Assembly: GCA_023384575.1 (NCBI GenBank)
Contig: JAHDVP010000038.1
Location: 1 to 54,625, forward strand
Length of the DNA: 54,625 bases
Direction: 5' to 3'
Source: Acidobacteriota bacterium
Lineage (GTDB): Bacteria > Acidobacteriota > Vicinamibacteria > Vicinamibacterales > JAFNAJ01
Made by a program: the position numbers and the translations under genes. The notes beneath the pieces are model-generated. The model searched no databases. It worked only from the letters and a program-made list of their open reading frames with translations, and was not told the DNA's origin. Shown one piece after another: positions 43,349 to 53,433 of this stretch (position 1 is the first letter of the stretch; the number at the start of each line of letters is the position of its first letter).

Positions 43349-44071
43349 TCAGCCCCGCCGGCGCGACGCCGCCTCGGCGCAGGCCGCGACGAGGGCGTCA
43401 AACAGCACGTCGAACTCGCCGGTGCGCCAGAAGTTCTCCGGGTGCCACTGCACGGCCAGGCAGAAGCGCGAGTCCGGCCGCTCCATGGCCTCGATGACGC
43501 CATCGGGGGCCGTGCCGGCGACCGTCCAGCCCGGCGCGAGGTGCTTGACCGCCTGGTGATGGCGGCTGTTGACCGGGACCCGCCCGTCGCGGGCTCCGGG
43601 GGCGCGTGCGAGGATGCGCCCGATGCGCGTCTCCCCGTCGAAGGCGACGTCGTGGGCGACGGCGTCGAGCGGCGTCGACACCTTGTGGTCGAGCGGCGTA
43701 CCGGTCAGCTCGCTCGGCAGGTCCTGCCAGAGCGTCCCGCCGCAGACGACGTTCAGCAGCTGCATGCCGCGGCAGATGCCGAGCACCGGCAGGTCGCGCT
43801 CGAGGGCCAGTCGGGCGAGCTCGATTTCGAAGTCGTCGCGCCCGGCCTCGGCCCGCTGGTAGGTCGGGTGCGGCGCCTGTCCGTAGTACCCCGGGTCGAC
43901 GTCCCTGCCCCCCGTCAGCAGCAACCCGTCGACCCCGTCGAGCAGGAGGGCGGCATCGCACTCCGTCCAGTCGGCGACGATGGTGACGGCCCCCGTCTTG
44001 TCGACGGCCTCGAAGTAGTCGTTGGGCCGCCGGAGGTGCGAGACGGCGATGCGCGTGGGCATGGTCTTCAC
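43349..44071 (-). CDS. Gamma-glutamyl-gamma-aminobutyrate hydrolase family (class I amidotransferase, C26)
   Basis: About 240 aa. The nucleophile motif is VLGICRGMQLLN and the His-Glu pair is in AVQWHPENFW; DGLLLTGGRDVDP is the typical oxyanion/GGRD block. Such enzymes hydrolyse gamma-glutamyl amides, as PuuD does in putrescine breakdown. No polyamine genes are adjacent, so the substrate is open. GTG 44071 overlaps the argS stop; ATG 44062, three codons later, is an alternative. It is last in a mobA-argS-C26 operon. Confidence 0.88.
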   Translation of the reverse strand: MKTMPTRIAVSHLRRPNDYFEAVDKTGAVTIVADWTECDAALLLDGVDGLLLTGGRDVDPGYYGQAPHPTYQRAEAGRDDFEIELARLALERDLPVLGICRGMQLLNVVCGGTLWQDLPSELTGTPLDHKVSTPLDAVAHDVAFDGETRIGRILARAPGARDGRVPVNSRHHQAVKHLAPGWTVAGTAPDGVIEAMERPDSRFCLAVQWHPENFWRTGEFDVLFDALVAACAEAASRRRG

Positions 44072-46089
44072 ATTCGCGCCGGCACGTCGCAGCCGAACAG
44101 CCCGAGGGCCTGCGTCAGCTGACGGCGGAAGTACGCCACGATGCCTGCCCGCCACCGGCGGACGTCGGCGCGCTCCTCGTTGAGAATCGGGTAGCGGTGA
44201 TAGAAGGCGTTGAAGAGCTGCGCGAGGCCGAACATCCACTTGGCCACGAGCGACGGCTCGAGGGTCCGGATCGCCTGTTCGACGACCTCGTCGAGCCGGC
44301 CCGCCTCGAGTACCAGGTGCCACACGTCGTCGGCCTCGTCACCCGACACGATCGACTCCGCGGGCGTGTCGCCGAGCGCCGCGATCACGGCCGCCTCGTC
44401 GAGGCCGTCGCGGTCGCGCAGCTTGTTGAAGATGTTGTTGGCGCGCACCACGGAGTACTGCAGATACGGGCCGCTCTCCCCCTCGAAGGCCAGGGCCTCG
44501 TCGATGTCGAAGACGATCACCTTCGTGCGCGAGAACTTGACCATGAAATAGCGCAGCGCGGCGACGGCGATGGCGCGCGCGATGCCATCGCGCCCGGCGG
44601 CGTCGAGGTCGGGATTCCGCGTGGCGACCTCGTGCGCGGCCTTCGCCACGAGCCGATCGATCAGGTCGTCGGCCTTCACGCCCAGGCCCTTCCGGCCGGA
44701 CACCTCGACGAACGGCCGGCCGGCGTCGGTCGAGGCGTCGTATCCGAGTTCGCGCGCCGTCGAGTGCGACAACGCCACCATCTCGTACGAGAAGTGCGTC
44801 GAGCGCTCGGCCTCTCGCCGGTGGCCCATCGTCCAGAGCGCCTGCTTCAGCAGCTGCTGCAGGTACGACTGGCGCGTGTCGATCACGTTGAACACGCGGC
44901 CGGCGCCGCCGAAGGGCGGTACCCCGCCCGTCCCGGACTGCGGCGCCGCGTCGTCGGTCGTCGTCGCCCACAGGGGCGACCCGTCGTGACGGTGCGTGAA
45001 CACGCGGTAGTGGAAGTCCTTGCCGAGCAGGCCGAACTTCCAGAACTGGTAGGCGATGTCCTTGCCGACGTAGGTGACGGTGCCGTTCGAGCGCACGATC
45101 ACCTTCTCGCGCCGCTCGTCGTCGTTCTCGGTGTCGCCGGTGTCCGGGGCCTCGTCGCCAGGGCTCTCGTCGATGCGCATCACCCAGCACCCGGCGAGCG
45201 GGCCCTGGTCCTGCAGGAACACGCTGCCGTTGGCCTTCAGGATGTCGAAGGCCGTGGACCAGAACCGGAGGCGCAGGATGTCGCCCTCCCACGACAGCAG
45301 GTCGTAGTCGATGTTCAGCCGCCGCATCGTCTCGAGGTGGCAGCCGACGATGCGCTCGGCGACGAGGCGACCGATGGCGGCGCTCTCGTCGTGCCCCTCT
45401 TCGATGGCGTGCAGGGTGCGCGCGCGGAGCTCGAGCCGGCTCCTGTCCGCGTCGTACCATTGCGTCACGCGGGCGTACAGGTCCCAGCAGTAGTGATCGA
45501 ACCGCGTCCGGTCCGCGACCGCGCGCACGGCGTCGAGCGACAGGCCCTCGAGCGCCTGAAGGCCGACGACCACGTCGGCCACCTGCACTCCCGTGTCGTC
45601 GATGTAGTTCTGGATCTCGACGGGCGTTCCGGCGAAGCGCAGCAGGCGGCCGAGGGTGTCACCGAGCGCGGCGTTGCGCAGGTGCCCGATATGGGCCGCC
45701 TTGTTCGGATTGATCGCCGTGTGTTCGACGATGGTCTTCTCCGGCCACGCCGACGAGGCGGCCGCGGCCCCACCCGCCGGCGACAGGCGGCCGACGAGAA
45801 ACGCGGGCCGGTCGAGGAAGACGTTCAAGTACCCATTGCCGGCGACCTCGATGCGGGTGACGCCGTCGAGCGCACCGAGGTGGTCGGCCACCTCCTGGGC
45901 GATGGCCCTCGGCGCTCTCCTGAGGCGGCGCGCCAGCTCGAACGCGAAGGGGAACGACAGGTCGCCGAGCGCGCGGCGTGGCGGCATCTCGGCGACGAGC
46001 GCCGGCTGGTCGGCCGGGGCCAGGTCGAAGCGCGAGGTGAGGACCGCCGAGATGCGGGCCCGAAGCGCCTGTTGAATCGGGAGGATCAT
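44068..46089 (-). CDS. argS: Arginyl-tRNA synthetase
   Basis: 673 aa, longer than E. coli ArgRS (577). The N-terminal additional domain (LGDLSFPFAFELAR) is followed by the HIGH-type motif INPNKAAHIGHLRNA, the ArgRS-specific YIDDTGVQVADV, and a C-terminal anticodon-binding helical domain (ARM terminus). Two acidic/Gly-rich inserts (around GDEAPDTGDTENDD and APQSGTGGVPPFGG) account for some of the extra length. It charges tRNA-Arg. The start overlaps the mobA stop by 4 nt. Confidence 0.94.
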   Translation of the reverse strand: MILPIQQALRARISAVLTSRFDLAPADQPALVAEMPPRRALGDLSFPFAFELARRLRRAPRAIAQEVADHLGALDGVTRIEVAGNGYLNVFLDRPAFLVGRLSPAGGAAAASSAWPEKTIVEHTAINPNKAAHIGHLRNAALGDTLGRLLRFAGTPVEIQNYIDDTGVQVADVVVGLQALEGLSLDAVRAVADRTRFDHYCWDLYARVTQWYDADRSRLELRARTLHAIEEGHDESAAIGRLVAERIVGCHLETMRRLNIDYDLLSWEGDILRLRFWSTAFDILKANGSVFLQDQGPLAGCWVMRIDESPGDEAPDTGDTENDDERREKVIVRSNGTVTYVGKDIAYQFWKFGLLGKDFHYRVFTHRHDGSPLWATTTDDAAPQSGTGGVPPFGGAGRVFNVIDTRQSYLQQLLKQALWTMGHRREAERSTHFSYEMVALSHSTARELGYDASTDAGRPFVEVSGRKGLGVKADDLIDRLVAKAAHEVATRNPDLDAAGRDGIARAIAVAALRYFMVKFSRTKVIVFDIDEALAFEGESGPYLQYSVVRANNIFNKLRDRDGLDEAAVIAALGDTPAESIVSGDEADDVWHLVLEAGRLDEVVEQAIRTLEPSLVAKWMFGLAQLFNAFYHRYPILNEERADVRRWRAGIVAYFRRQLTQALGLFGCDVPARM

Positions 46090-46697
46090 CGTCCCACGAC
46101 CTCGTCGTAGTCGGCGGCCGAGTTCAGGTTCGCGAGCAGGAGCCCGTCGGGGTCGAAGACCTTCAGGGCGTCCGGTCCGAACGCGACGGCGTCGATGGCG
46201 TCGACGAGCGCGTGCAGCGCGCGACGCCCCTCCTGCAGGTGCCGTTCGACGACGGGCAGGATGCGCGTCGAGTAGACGGCGCAGAGCGGGTGCCAGCCGT
46301 CGGCCGTACGCGGCACGACCGCGTCGCGATCGCCACGCGCGCCGACGAGGGCCTCGAGCAGGGGTCCCGTCACGAACGGCATGTCGCAGGCCAGGACGAC
46401 CACCTCGGTACGCGGTGCGGCGTGGAGCGCGGCGTGCAGGCCGCCGAGCGGACCCGCGCCGGTCACGACGTCCGCCACGACGGGCACGCCGAGGTCCCGG
46501 TACCGTTCGACATCGTTGGCGACGACGAAGACCTCCTGCGCGACCGTGCGCAGTGCGGTCACCGCACGTTCGATGATCGGGACGCCCCCGATCACCAGGC
46601 GGCCCTTGTCGCGTCCATCGAAGCGCGTCGCGGCGCCACCCGCGAGGATGGCGCCACAGGTGCCGTCGATGCGGCGTCGATTCCCGTCTTTGAGCAC
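46086..46697 (-). CDS. mobA: Molybdenum cofactor guanylyltransferase
   Basis: 203 aa. The nucleotide-binding signature is GAILAGGAATRFDGRDKG near the N-terminus, followed by VVLACDMPFVTGPLLEAL with the metal-binding Asp. It attaches GMP to molybdopterin. It begins at GTG 46697 with an AGGAG tract too close to be ideal; an alternative start could lie slightly downstream. No other Mo-cofactor gene is in the window; it leads an operon with argS. Confidence 0.88.
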   Translation of the reverse strand: MLKDGNRRRIDGTCGAILAGGAATRFDGRDKGRLVIGGVPIIERAVTALRTVAQEVFVVANDVERYRDLGVPVVADVVTGAGPLGGLHAALHAAPRTEVVVLACDMPFVTGPLLEALVGARGDRDAVVPRTADGWHPLCAVYSTRILPVVERHLQEGRRALHALVDAIDAVAFGPDALKVFDPDGLLLANLNSAADYDEVVGR

Positions 46698-46770
46698 TCC
46701 TGCGCTACCCTTGTCCTGTCGATTCCCGCCGGCAGGTTCGCTGCACCCTTCGCGTGGGCCGACACAAACC

Positions 46771-46782
46771 GATAACGTTATC
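46771..46782. promoter_or_regulatory. Perfect 12-bp palindrome GATAACGTTATC
   Basis: GATAACGTTATC lies 7 nt before the ATG at 46790 in the short divergent region between mobA and the V4R-like gene. It is a perfect palindrome in an A+T-rich patch. It may be an operator, or the A+T-rich part of a promoter. Confidence 0.45.
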
Positions 46783-46789
46783 AGAAAAC

Positions 46790-47383
46790 ATGCGTGAGGC
46801 GAGAGTCGGCCGGATCGTGGCCGCGTCCGTTCATCAGGGAGTCGCCGACGTGCTGCCGAGCCGCCTCGAGTACTACGAGGACTGGCTGAAGCCGATGGCG
46901 CTCAGGCGGGGTGGTGTGGGGCTCGCGGCGTTCTCGGCCGTGCTGAGCTTCCTCCGGCACGAAGGGGCGTACGACGAAGTCATGCACGTCGCAGGACGTC
47001 ACGCCGCCGAGTGGCAGTATGTCGGGTCGTCCCCGACGTGGCGCGGTCTCTGCCGCCGGCTGCCGCAGCGGTTGCGGGTGCGCGTGGCGCTCGGCCGCGT
47101 CCGGGCGCTCGTGGCCAGTACCGTCGTCGGTGGCGACGCGCGCGCGTCGGCATCACGCGGGCCAGCCGGCCTGGTCGTCCGCCACTCGCCGTTCTGCGTG
47201 GTCCGCGAACCGGCGGCGCAGCCGCTGTGCCGTTTCTACGCATCCGCCGGCACCCGTTTTCTCGAGCTCTTCGGTCTGGCGCTGTCTCTCGAGATGACGC
47301 AGTGCGCCGGCGTGACGCGCGGACCATCCTGCACGCTCACTGCGGGGCCGCCCGCGGGTCGGGCTGACGGAGACGCGGAATGA
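46790..47383 (+). CDS. V4R-like (4-vinyl reductase domain) protein
   Basis: 197 aa. The N-terminal half has LPSRLEYYEDWLKPMALRR and GLAAFSAVLSFLR. The C-terminal half has CRFYASAGTRFLELFGLALS followed by EMTQCAGVTRGPSCTLTA, which resembles V4R/hydrocarbon-binding domains (an F-x-x-G helix, then conserved cysteines in C-x-G-x-x-x-C). This is a weak similarity call. It may sense a small hydrophobic ligand. ATG 46790 is preferred; a GTG at 46754 is in frame. The stop overlaps the TPR gene (ATGA). Confidence 0.6.
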   Translation: MREARVGRIVAASVHQGVADVLPSRLEYYEDWLKPMALRRGGVGLAAFSAVLSFLRHEGAYDEVMHVAGRHAAEWQYVGSSPTWRGLCRRLPQRLRVRVALGRVRALVASTVVGGDARASASRGPAGLVVRHSPFCVVREPAAQPLCRFYASAGTRFLELFGLALSLEMTQCAGVTRGPSCTLTAGPPAGRADGDAE

Positions 47384-49023
47384 CCGCCGCCCGGGGTTGG
47401 GCCCCTGTGGCCGTCGGCGCGCTGGTCCTCTCCGCCGCCCTGGCGTGTCAGGCGATCGATGCCGGCGCCGAGGTGGCGGGACCCGGCCGCGTGCTCGTCG
47501 TGCCCTTCGAGGCCGATGCCTCGTCGGGCAGAACGTTCTGGCTGGGCGAAGGGGCGGCGCTGCTCGTGGGCGACGAGCTGCGGGCGCTCGGCGTGGCGAC
47601 GGTGAGCCGGCGCCACCGCGTCCGCGCCCTCGAGGAGTTGAGCTTGCCCGCGGCAGCGCCGCTGTCGCGCGCGACGGCCATTCGCGTGGGCCAGACGCTC
47701 GGCGTCGATGCGCTCGTGCTCGGGGGCGTCGAACTCGACGATCGGGTCGTCACCCTCCGGGCGCGGGTGCTGGCGATCGATGCCGGCCGACTCATGGCGG
47801 AACTCACCGAGTCGGGCGAGGTCGCCGAGCTCGACGAGGTGTGCCGCCGCCTGGCCCGGCGTCTCGGCGACACGGCGGGCGACCTGCTGGCGCGGGGCGC
47901 CCCATCGGCGGCATCGCCCCCCGTTCCGCTCGAGGCCCTCGAGGCCTACGTCAAGGCCCTGCTCACGCCGACGCCGGCGCCGCGCCGTCAGCTGCTCGAA
48001 GCGGCGCTCTCGCGCCATCCCGCCTACGGGCGGGCGCGCCTCGTGCTCTGGGAGACGCTGCGCGAACTCGGCGAGCACGACGCGGCCCTCGAGGCCGCGC
48101 GCGCCGTGCCGGTCGAGGGCCCGCTCGCGCGGCGGGCGCGATTCGCCCAGGCACTCTCGCAGCTCGACCTCCAGCGCCACGACGACGCGTTCGAGACGTT
48201 GAAGAGTCTGCTCGACGAGGAACCGTCGGGGCCGGTCCTCAACAACCTGGGCGTCGTGCAGATTCGGCGCGGATCGACCGCCCACACCGGGACGCCGGCC
48301 TACTACTTCACCCGGGCGACCGAGACCGATCCCGACGACCCGGCGTACTACTTCAACCTGGGGTACGCGTACTGGCTGGCGAACGATCCGCCGGCGGCGG
48401 TCTACTGGCTGCGCGAGGCCGTCAGACGACAGCCGTCCGACGCCGATGCGCACTTCGTGCTGGGGCAGGCGCTGACCGCGCTCGGCGCGTCGGCCGAAGC
48501 CACCCGCGAGCTGGATCTGGCCCGACGACTCTCCGCACGCTACGAACGGGTGACGACCCCTGACGTGCCCCGGGGGCTCGAACGTCCGAGCGACGATCTC
48601 GACGCCTGGCAGCCCCTGAGATTCGAGGCGAGCGTCACCCGGTCGCTCCAGCAAGACCGGCGCGAGCTCTCCGCGTTCCATCTGGATCGCGGGCGCCGCC
48701 TGTTCGACGGGCAGAAGGACAGCGAGGCGCTCGGCGAACTGCGGCGGGCGCTCTACCTGTCGCCGTACCTGGCGGAGGCCCACGTGCTGCTCGGACGGAT
48801 CCTGCTGCGAACGGGGCGGACCGACGCGGCGATCGACGCCCTGCGCATCGCGCTCTGGAGCGAGGAGAGCGCTGCCGCCCACCTCGCGCTCGCCGAGGCA
48901 TGGCTCGACGCGGGCGATCCCGCCGAGGCGCGCGCGGCCGTCGAGCGCGCGCTGGTCCTCGAGCCCGATCTCGCCGGCGCGAAGGCCCTGCTCGAACGGC
49001 TCGGGGGCAGTTCGGTGCGTTGA
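47380..49023 (+). CDS. TPR-repeat protein, probably exported
   Basis: 547 aa. The N-terminus is hydrophobic with a Cys ([12 protein letters not shown]), consistent with a signal peptide and perhaps a lipoprotein. Residues about 35-170 resemble a TolB-N-like alpha/beta domain of the adenylate-cyclase-associated type ([20 protein letters not shown]). TPR-type helices fill about 190-540 ([40 protein letters not shown]). It likely scaffolds protein complexes in the envelope. It is translationally coupled to the V4R-like gene. Confidence 0.8.
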   Translation: MTAARGWAPVAVGALVLSAALACQAIDAGAEVAGPGRVLVVPFEADASSGRTFWLGEGAALLVGDELRALGVATVSRRHRVRALEELSLPAAAPLSRATAIRVGQTLGVDALVLGGVELDDRVVTLRARVLAIDAGRLMAELTESGEVAELDEVCRRLARRLGDTAGDLLARGAPSAASPPVPLEALEAYVKALLTPTPAPRRQLLEAALSRHPAYGRARLVLWETLRELGEHDAALEAARAVPVEGPLARRARFAQALSQLDLQRHDDAFETLKSLLDEEPSGPVLNNLGVVQIRRGSTAHTGTPAYYFTRATETDPDDPAYYFNLGYAYWLANDPPAAVYWLREAVRRQPSDADAHFVLGQALTALGASAEATRELDLARRLSARYERVTTPDVPRGLERPSDDLDAWQPLRFEASVTRSLQQDRRELSAFHLDRGRRLFDGQKDSEALGELRRALYLSPYLAEAHVLLGRILLRTGRTDAAIDALRIALWSEESAAAHLALAEAWLDAGDPAEARAAVERALVLEPDLAGAKALLERLGGSSVR

Positions 49024-49077
49024 CACCCGCGCGTGTCCGGCATACCGTACCGGTAGGCACTTCCGGGTCGACTCGCC

Positions 49078-50436
49078 ATGCGAACGAAGATACATTGCTG
49101 CGTCGTGCTCGCCGCGGGGCTCTGGGCCGTGCTCTCGGCTGCGGCCCTCGCGACCGACCCGGTCGACGATCCGGCCCCGGCGGCGCCCCGCGTGCTGTCG
49201 GCCGAAGTCGACAGCATCATCCACCCCGTGTCGGCCGAGTTCATGATCGCGACCATGGAGCGGGCCGACACCGAGGAGGCCTCCCTCGTCGTCTTCACGC
49301 TGCGCACGCCCGGCGGACTCGTCGACTCGACGCGCGACATCGTGACCCGGATGATCGGCGCGAAGACGCCGGTGGTCGTCTTCGTCGGACCGAGTGGCGC
49401 GCGGGCGGCCTCCGCGGGGTTCCTGCTGACGATTGCCGCCGATGTCGCCGTGATGGCGCCTGGCACGTCGATCGGGGCGGCGCACCCGGTCACCGGCGAC
49501 GGCCAGCAGACCAGCGAGACGGTGACGCAGAAGGCCGCGTCCGATTTCGCGGCCTACGCTCGGTCGATCGCCGGCAAGCGGGGCCGGAACGTCGAACTGT
49601 CGGAGGCGGCGGTCACCGAGAGCCGGGCGTTCACCGAGCAGGAGGCCCTCGAGGCCGATCCGCCGCTCATCGACCTCGTGGCGTCGAGCGTGGCCGACCT
49701 GCTGAAGGAGCTCGATGGGCGCGAGATCGGGCGCTTCGACGGCCAGCGGGTCACGCTGCGGACGGCCGGTGCCGAGGTCGTCGAGGTGCGCATGTCGACC
49801 CGGCAGCGACTGTTGAGTGCGATTGCGCACCCCCAGATCGCCTACCTGCTGTTCAGCCTCGGGACACTGGGGCTCACCATCGAGCTGTGGAACCCCGGCG
49901 CCATCCTCCCGGGCGTTGTCGGCGGCCTCTGCCTGCTGCTGGCGTTCTTCGCCTTTCAGATCCTCCCCGTCAACTACGTGGGCCTGCTGCTGATCGCCTT
50001 CGGCATCGTGCTGCTGGTGCTCGAGATCAAGGTCGCGAGCTTTGGCCTGCTGGCAGCCGGGGGCATCGCCGGCCTGCTGCTCGGGTCGATGATGCTCATC
50101 GACTCGCCCCTGCCGGAACTGCAGATCGGCCTGCAGTTGATTCTGCCCGTGGTCGCCGCCGTGGCCGTCATCGTGCTCGGCCTGGTGCGCCTCGCCGTCA
50201 GGGCGCTGATGCGGCCGGCGACGACCGGCTCGGCCGGCATGCTGCAGGAGCGGGGACGCGCCCTTGGCGATTTCGGGCCGGGCGTCGAGGGGCGGGTCGC
50301 CACCCACGGGGAGATCTGGACGGCCGTGGCCGAGACGCCGATAAGAGAGGGCGACCCCGTCGAGGTGGTCGCGGTCGACGGTCTGACGTTACGGGTGCGC
50401 CCGACCACGCCCCCGACTGGAGGGACTCCGTCATGA
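49078..50436 (+). CDS. nfeD: NfeD family membrane serine protease (ClpP-like plus NfeD)
   Basis: 452 aa. A signal peptide is followed by a ClpP-like protease domain with the Ser-Lys dyad: Ser112 in [11 protein letters not shown] and Lys152 in TQKAASDF, spaced as in the archaeal PH1510 protease. Transmembrane helices occupy about 240-390, and a C-terminal OB-fold NfeDC domain ([15 protein letters not shown]) ends the protein. It is adjacent to the slipin gene, and the two are a known functional pair in membrane protein quality control. The stop overlaps the slipin ATG. Confidence 0.92.
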   Translation: MRTKIHCCVVLAAGLWAVLSAAALATDPVDDPAPAAPRVLSAEVDSIIHPVSAEFMIATMERADTEEASLVVFTLRTPGGLVDSTRDIVTRMIGAKTPVVVFVGPSGARAASAGFLLTIAADVAVMAPGTSIGAAHPVTGDGQQTSETVTQKAASDFAAYARSIAGKRGRNVELSEAAVTESRAFTEQEALEADPPLIDLVASSVADLLKELDGREIGRFDGQRVTLRTAGAEVVEVRMSTRQRLLSAIAHPQIAYLLFSLGTLGLTIELWNPGAILPGVVGGLCLLLAFFAFQILPVNYVGLLLIAFGIVLLVLEIKVASFGLLAAGGIAGLLLGSMMLIDSPLPELQIGLQLILPVVAAVAVIVLGLVRLAVRALMRPATTGSAGMLQERGRALGDFGPGVEGRVATHGEIWTAVAETPIREGDPVEVVAVDGLTLRVRPTTPPTGGTPS

Positions 50437-51194
50437 TTACACCGCCGCTGCTGGTGTTGCTCATCGTCGTCCTCTACGTCATCAGCTCGATCAAGGTGCT
50501 GAACGAGTACGAGCGAGGGGTCATCTTCCGTCTCGGCAAGCTGCTGCCCGAGCCGAAGGGCCCCGGCGTCATCCTCGTCTTCGCCCCGATCGACCGCATG
50601 GTCCGCGTGTCCCTGCGCACGATCGTGATGGACGTGCCCCCCCAGGACATCATCACCCGCGACAACGTGTCGGTGAAGGTGAACGCGGTCGTGTACTTCC
50701 GCGTCATCGACCCCCGGCGCGCCATCGTCGAGGTGGAGAGCTTCAACTACGCGACATCGCAGCTCGCGCAGACGACGCTGCGAAGCGTGCTCGGCCAGGT
50801 CGAGCTCGACGACCTCCTGTCGCAGCGGGAACGGCTCAATCACGACCTGCAGAACATCCTCGATCGGCAGACCGACCCATGGGGCGTCAAGGTGTCGGCC
50901 GTCGAGGTGAAGCACGTCGACCTGCCGCCCGACATGCAGCGGGCGATGGCCCGGCAGGCCGAGGCCGAGCGCGAGAAGCGAGCCAAGATCATTCACGCCG
51001 AGGGCGAGATGCTGGCGTCGCAGCAACTGGCGAACGCCGCGAAGGTGATTGCGTCGGAGCCCGTCACGATCACGCTGCGTTACCTGCAGACGCTCAACGA
51101 CATCGCCTCGGAGCGCAACTCGACGATTATCTTCCCGCTGCCCATCGAGTTGCTCAACCTGCTCCAGCCCAAAGGGAAGTCCACCGAGCCATGA
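50433..51194 (+). CDS. Slipin (SPFH/band-7 stomatin-like protein)
   Basis: 253 aa. One N-terminal hydrophobic hairpin ([19 protein letters not shown]) is followed by the SPFH domain: [33 protein letters not shown] and [18 protein letters not shown], then the charged helix [19 protein letters not shown]. It oligomerises at the inner membrane. GGAGGG (50419-50424) lies before the ATG, inside nfeD. It overlaps nfeD and the SPOR gene by 4 nt each. Confidence 0.95.
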   Translation: MITPPLLVLLIVVLYVISSIKVLNEYERGVIFRLGKLLPEPKGPGVILVFAPIDRMVRVSLRTIVMDVPPQDIITRDNVSVKVNAVVYFRVIDPRRAIVEVESFNYATSQLAQTTLRSVLGQVELDDLLSQRERLNHDLQNILDRQTDPWGVKVSAVEVKHVDLPPDMQRAMARQAEAEREKRAKIIHAEGEMLASQQLANAAKVIASEPVTITLRYLQTLNDIASERNSTIIFPLPIELLNLLQPKGKSTEP

Positions 51195-51907
51195 GTTCAG
51201 ACGTGCGAGACGCGCGTGGTTCGTCGGAAGACGGATTCCACGAAATCCAGTTGAGCGGGAAGCAGCTCGTCTTCCTGTTCATGGCCACCACGGTCGTGTC
51301 GATCGTCATCTTCCTGTGCGGCGTGCTCGTCGGGCGCGGCGTCCGGGCCGAGGCGTCGATCGGGGCGGGTGCGCCGCTCGGGGCGGAGCCGATGGCCCAG
51401 GCGACCCCGGCCGAGGAGGCGACGCCCATCGACGAGGAGGTCGTGCTGCCCGAGGCCACGACGGTGGCGTCGGGAGAGCTGAGCTACCACGAGCGTCTCA
51501 ATCGTCCAGACGGGGCCGCCGAGCGGGTGCCGCCAGAGTCGGGTCCGGCAGCCGCGAGAACGGCGCCGGTGGAACAGCGTCCGGCCGCCTCGCCGCCGCC
51601 TCCGGAGCCGCCCGCCGAGGCCGAGCCGGCGCCCGCCCCACCCGCGGCTCGCGCCGGGCGCGCGCCAGTCGCCGAGGGGTTCGCCGTCCAGGTCACGGCG
51701 CTGCGCGAGAAGAAGGACGCCGAGGCGATCGTCCGCCGCCTCATGAGCCGGGGGTACGAGGCGTACGTGCTCGACGCCGAGCCCGGTCAGGCGCCGCTCT
51801 ACCGCGTCCGCGTCGGCAGCTACGCCGACCGACGAGAGGCCGAGCGCGTGCTGCGACGCCTCGAGCAGGAAGAGAAGTTCAAACCCTGGATTACGCGTAC
51901 GCGCTAG
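51191..51907 (+). CDS. SPOR domain membrane protein
   Basis: 238 aa. A cytoplasmic N-terminus ([16 protein letters not shown]) leads into one transmembrane helix ([17 protein letters not shown]), a Pro/Ala/Glu-rich periplasmic linker, and a C-terminal SPOR domain ([20 protein letters not shown] to [17 protein letters not shown]). SPOR domains bind denuded peptidoglycan at division sites. It overlaps slipin by 4 nt, and its 3' end overlaps the predicted lnt start. Confidence 0.9.
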   Translation: MSSDVRDARGSSEDGFHEIQLSGKQLVFLFMATTVVSIVIFLCGVLVGRGVRAEASIGAGAPLGAEPMAQATPAEEATPIDEEVVLPEATTVASGELSYHERLNRPDGAAERVPPESGPAAARTAPVEQRPAASPPPPEPPAEAEPAPAPPAARAGRAPVAEGFAVQVTALREKKDAEAIVRRLMSRGYEAYVLDAEPGQAPLYRVRVGSYADRREAERVLRRLEQEEKFKPWITRTR

Positions 51908-53433
51908 CGTTCCTCTCGGGCGTCCTCCTCACGCTCGCGTTCCCGAAGTTCGGGCATCCGGAGGTGGCCTGGCTGGCGCTCGTGCCGCTGCTGGCCGCGC
52001 TGGGCGGCGCCGCCGGCCGTGTCGCGCCCGCCCCTTGCCGCGCGCTCCGTCTGGGCCTCGTCACCGGGCTCGTCTACTTCGGCGGCACCGTCTACTGGAC
52101 CGCCGACGTCATGGTGACCTTCGGCGGGCTCTCGCGCCCGGTGGCCGTGGGGGTGTCGGCTCTCCTCGTCGGCTACCTCGCGCTCTTCGTCGCCCTCTTC
52201 GCCTGGCTCGTCGCCCGCGCCGTGGCCAGGTACGGTCTGCAGGGCCTCTGGGCCGCCCCATGCGCCTGGGTGGCCGTCGAGTTCCTGCGCGCCCACTTGT
52301 TCACCGGCTTTCCCTGGGTCCCGCTCGGCAACAGCCAGGTGTCGGTGTCGTGGCTGGCGCAGATCGCCAGCGTGTTCGGTGTCTACGGCCTCTCGGCACT
52401 CGTGTGCCTGGTGAGCACCGCCGGCGTGATCGCGTGGCTCGCGCCCGGCAGACGGCGCGGCGTGGTCGCGGGCGTGGGCGCGGTGCTCCTGCTCGTCAGC
52501 GGCTGGGGCGCCTGGCGGGTGGCCGACGGGCGACTGACCCGCGAGGGCGAGCCGCTCGCCGTCGGCATCGTCCAGGGCAACGTGCCCCAGGAGCAGAAGT
52601 GGGATCCGGCGTACGGCCGCGACATCCTCCAGACGTACGTCGCGTTGACGCGAGAGGTCGCCAGCCGCGGAGCACGGCTGATCGTCTGGCCGGAATCGGC
52701 GACGCCGTTCTTCTTCGAGGAGGAGCCCGCGGGGAACGCCGTCATTCGAGCGCTGGCGCGCGAGACGGCCACCACGCTGATCTTCGGCAGCGACGAGGTC
52801 GAACGCGCCAGTCCGCCGCGGTTCTACAACAGCGCCTTCCTCATCGGGCCAGACGGCAGCACCGGCGGACGGCACCGCAAGTCGCACCTGGTGCCGTTTG
52901 GCGAGTACGTGCCCCTGCGGCGCATCCTGTTCTTCGTCGCGCCGCTCGTGGACTCGGTGGCCGATTTCACGGCGGGCGAGGGCTTCACGATGCTGCCGGT
53001 CGACGGGCACCCGGTGAGCGTGGCGATCTGCTACGAAGCGGTCTTTCCGCACCTCGGCCGGAACGCGGTGCGCGCGGGCAGCCGGTTGCTGGTGACGGTG
53101 ACCAACGACGCCTGGTACGGCTGGAGCTCGGCGGCCTGGCAGCACTTCGACCAGGCCGCGATGCGGGCCATCGAGCAGGGCCGGTACCTGGTGAGGGCCG
53201 CCAACACCGGCGTGAGCGGCATCGTCGACCCCTACGGCCGCGTGGTCGCCGCGACGGGGCTCTTCGAGACGACGACCGTCCGCGGCGACGTGCGCCTGCT
53301 CGCCGGGGGGACGCTCTACGCTACAATCGGAGATTCGTTCGCGTGGGCGGCCGCGGCCATGGCGGTGTGGATGGCCTTCGCGCCGGGACGGGGACGTCGA
53401 GGAGAGGAGACCGACCGTGGCCGTGACTCGTGA
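51886..53433 (+). CDS. lnt: Apolipoprotein N-acyltransferase (apparent CTG start)
   Basis: 515 aa. The N-terminal part has several membrane helices; the nitrilase-like catalytic domain carries the triad Glu270 (VWPES), Lys332 (KSHLVPFGEY) and Cys382 (AICYEAV), close to E. coli E267-K335-C387. It N-acylates lipoproteins at the inner membrane. No ATG, GTG or TTG in this frame precedes the first helix [15 protein letters not shown]; the nearest candidate is CTG 51886, with AGGAAGAG (51867-51874) 11 nt upstream. A GTG at 51964 would remove that helix. Confidence 0.92.
   Translation: MDYAYALAFLSGVLLTLAFPKFGHPEVAWLALVPLLAALGGAAGRVAPAPCRALRLGLVTGLVYFGGTVYWTADVMVTFGGLSRPVAVGVSALLVGYLALFVALFAWLVARAVARYGLQGLWAAPCAWVAVEFLRAHLFTGFPWVPLGNSQVSVSWLAQIASVFGVYGLSALVCLVSTAGVIAWLAPGRRRGVVAGVGAVLLLVSGWGAWRVADGRLTREGEPLAVGIVQGNVPQEQKWDPAYGRDILQTYVALTREVASRGARLIVWPESATPFFFEEEPAGNAVIRALARETATTLIFGSDEVERASPPRFYNSAFLIGPDGSTGGRHRKSHLVPFGEYVPLRRILFFVAPLVDSVADFTAGEGFTMLPVDGHPVSVAICYEAVFPHLGRNAVRAGSRLLVTVTNDAWYGWSSAAWQHFDQAAMRAIEQGRYLVRAANTGVSGIVDPYGRVVAATGLFETTTVRGDVRLLAGGTLYATIGDSFAWAAAAMAVWMAFAPGRGRRGEETDRGRDS

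Noticed and set aside
46754-46789. GTG 46754 as the start of the V4R-like gene
   Set aside because: It would place the palindrome inside the coding region and lacks a ribosome binding site; ATG 46790 directly follows the A+T-rich control region. It remains a minor alternative.
47236-50307. 1023-codon open frame on the - strand across the TPR and nfeD genes
   Set aside because: It has no start signal, no recognisable domain and lies entirely antisense to motif-bearing genes; a high-GC shadow.
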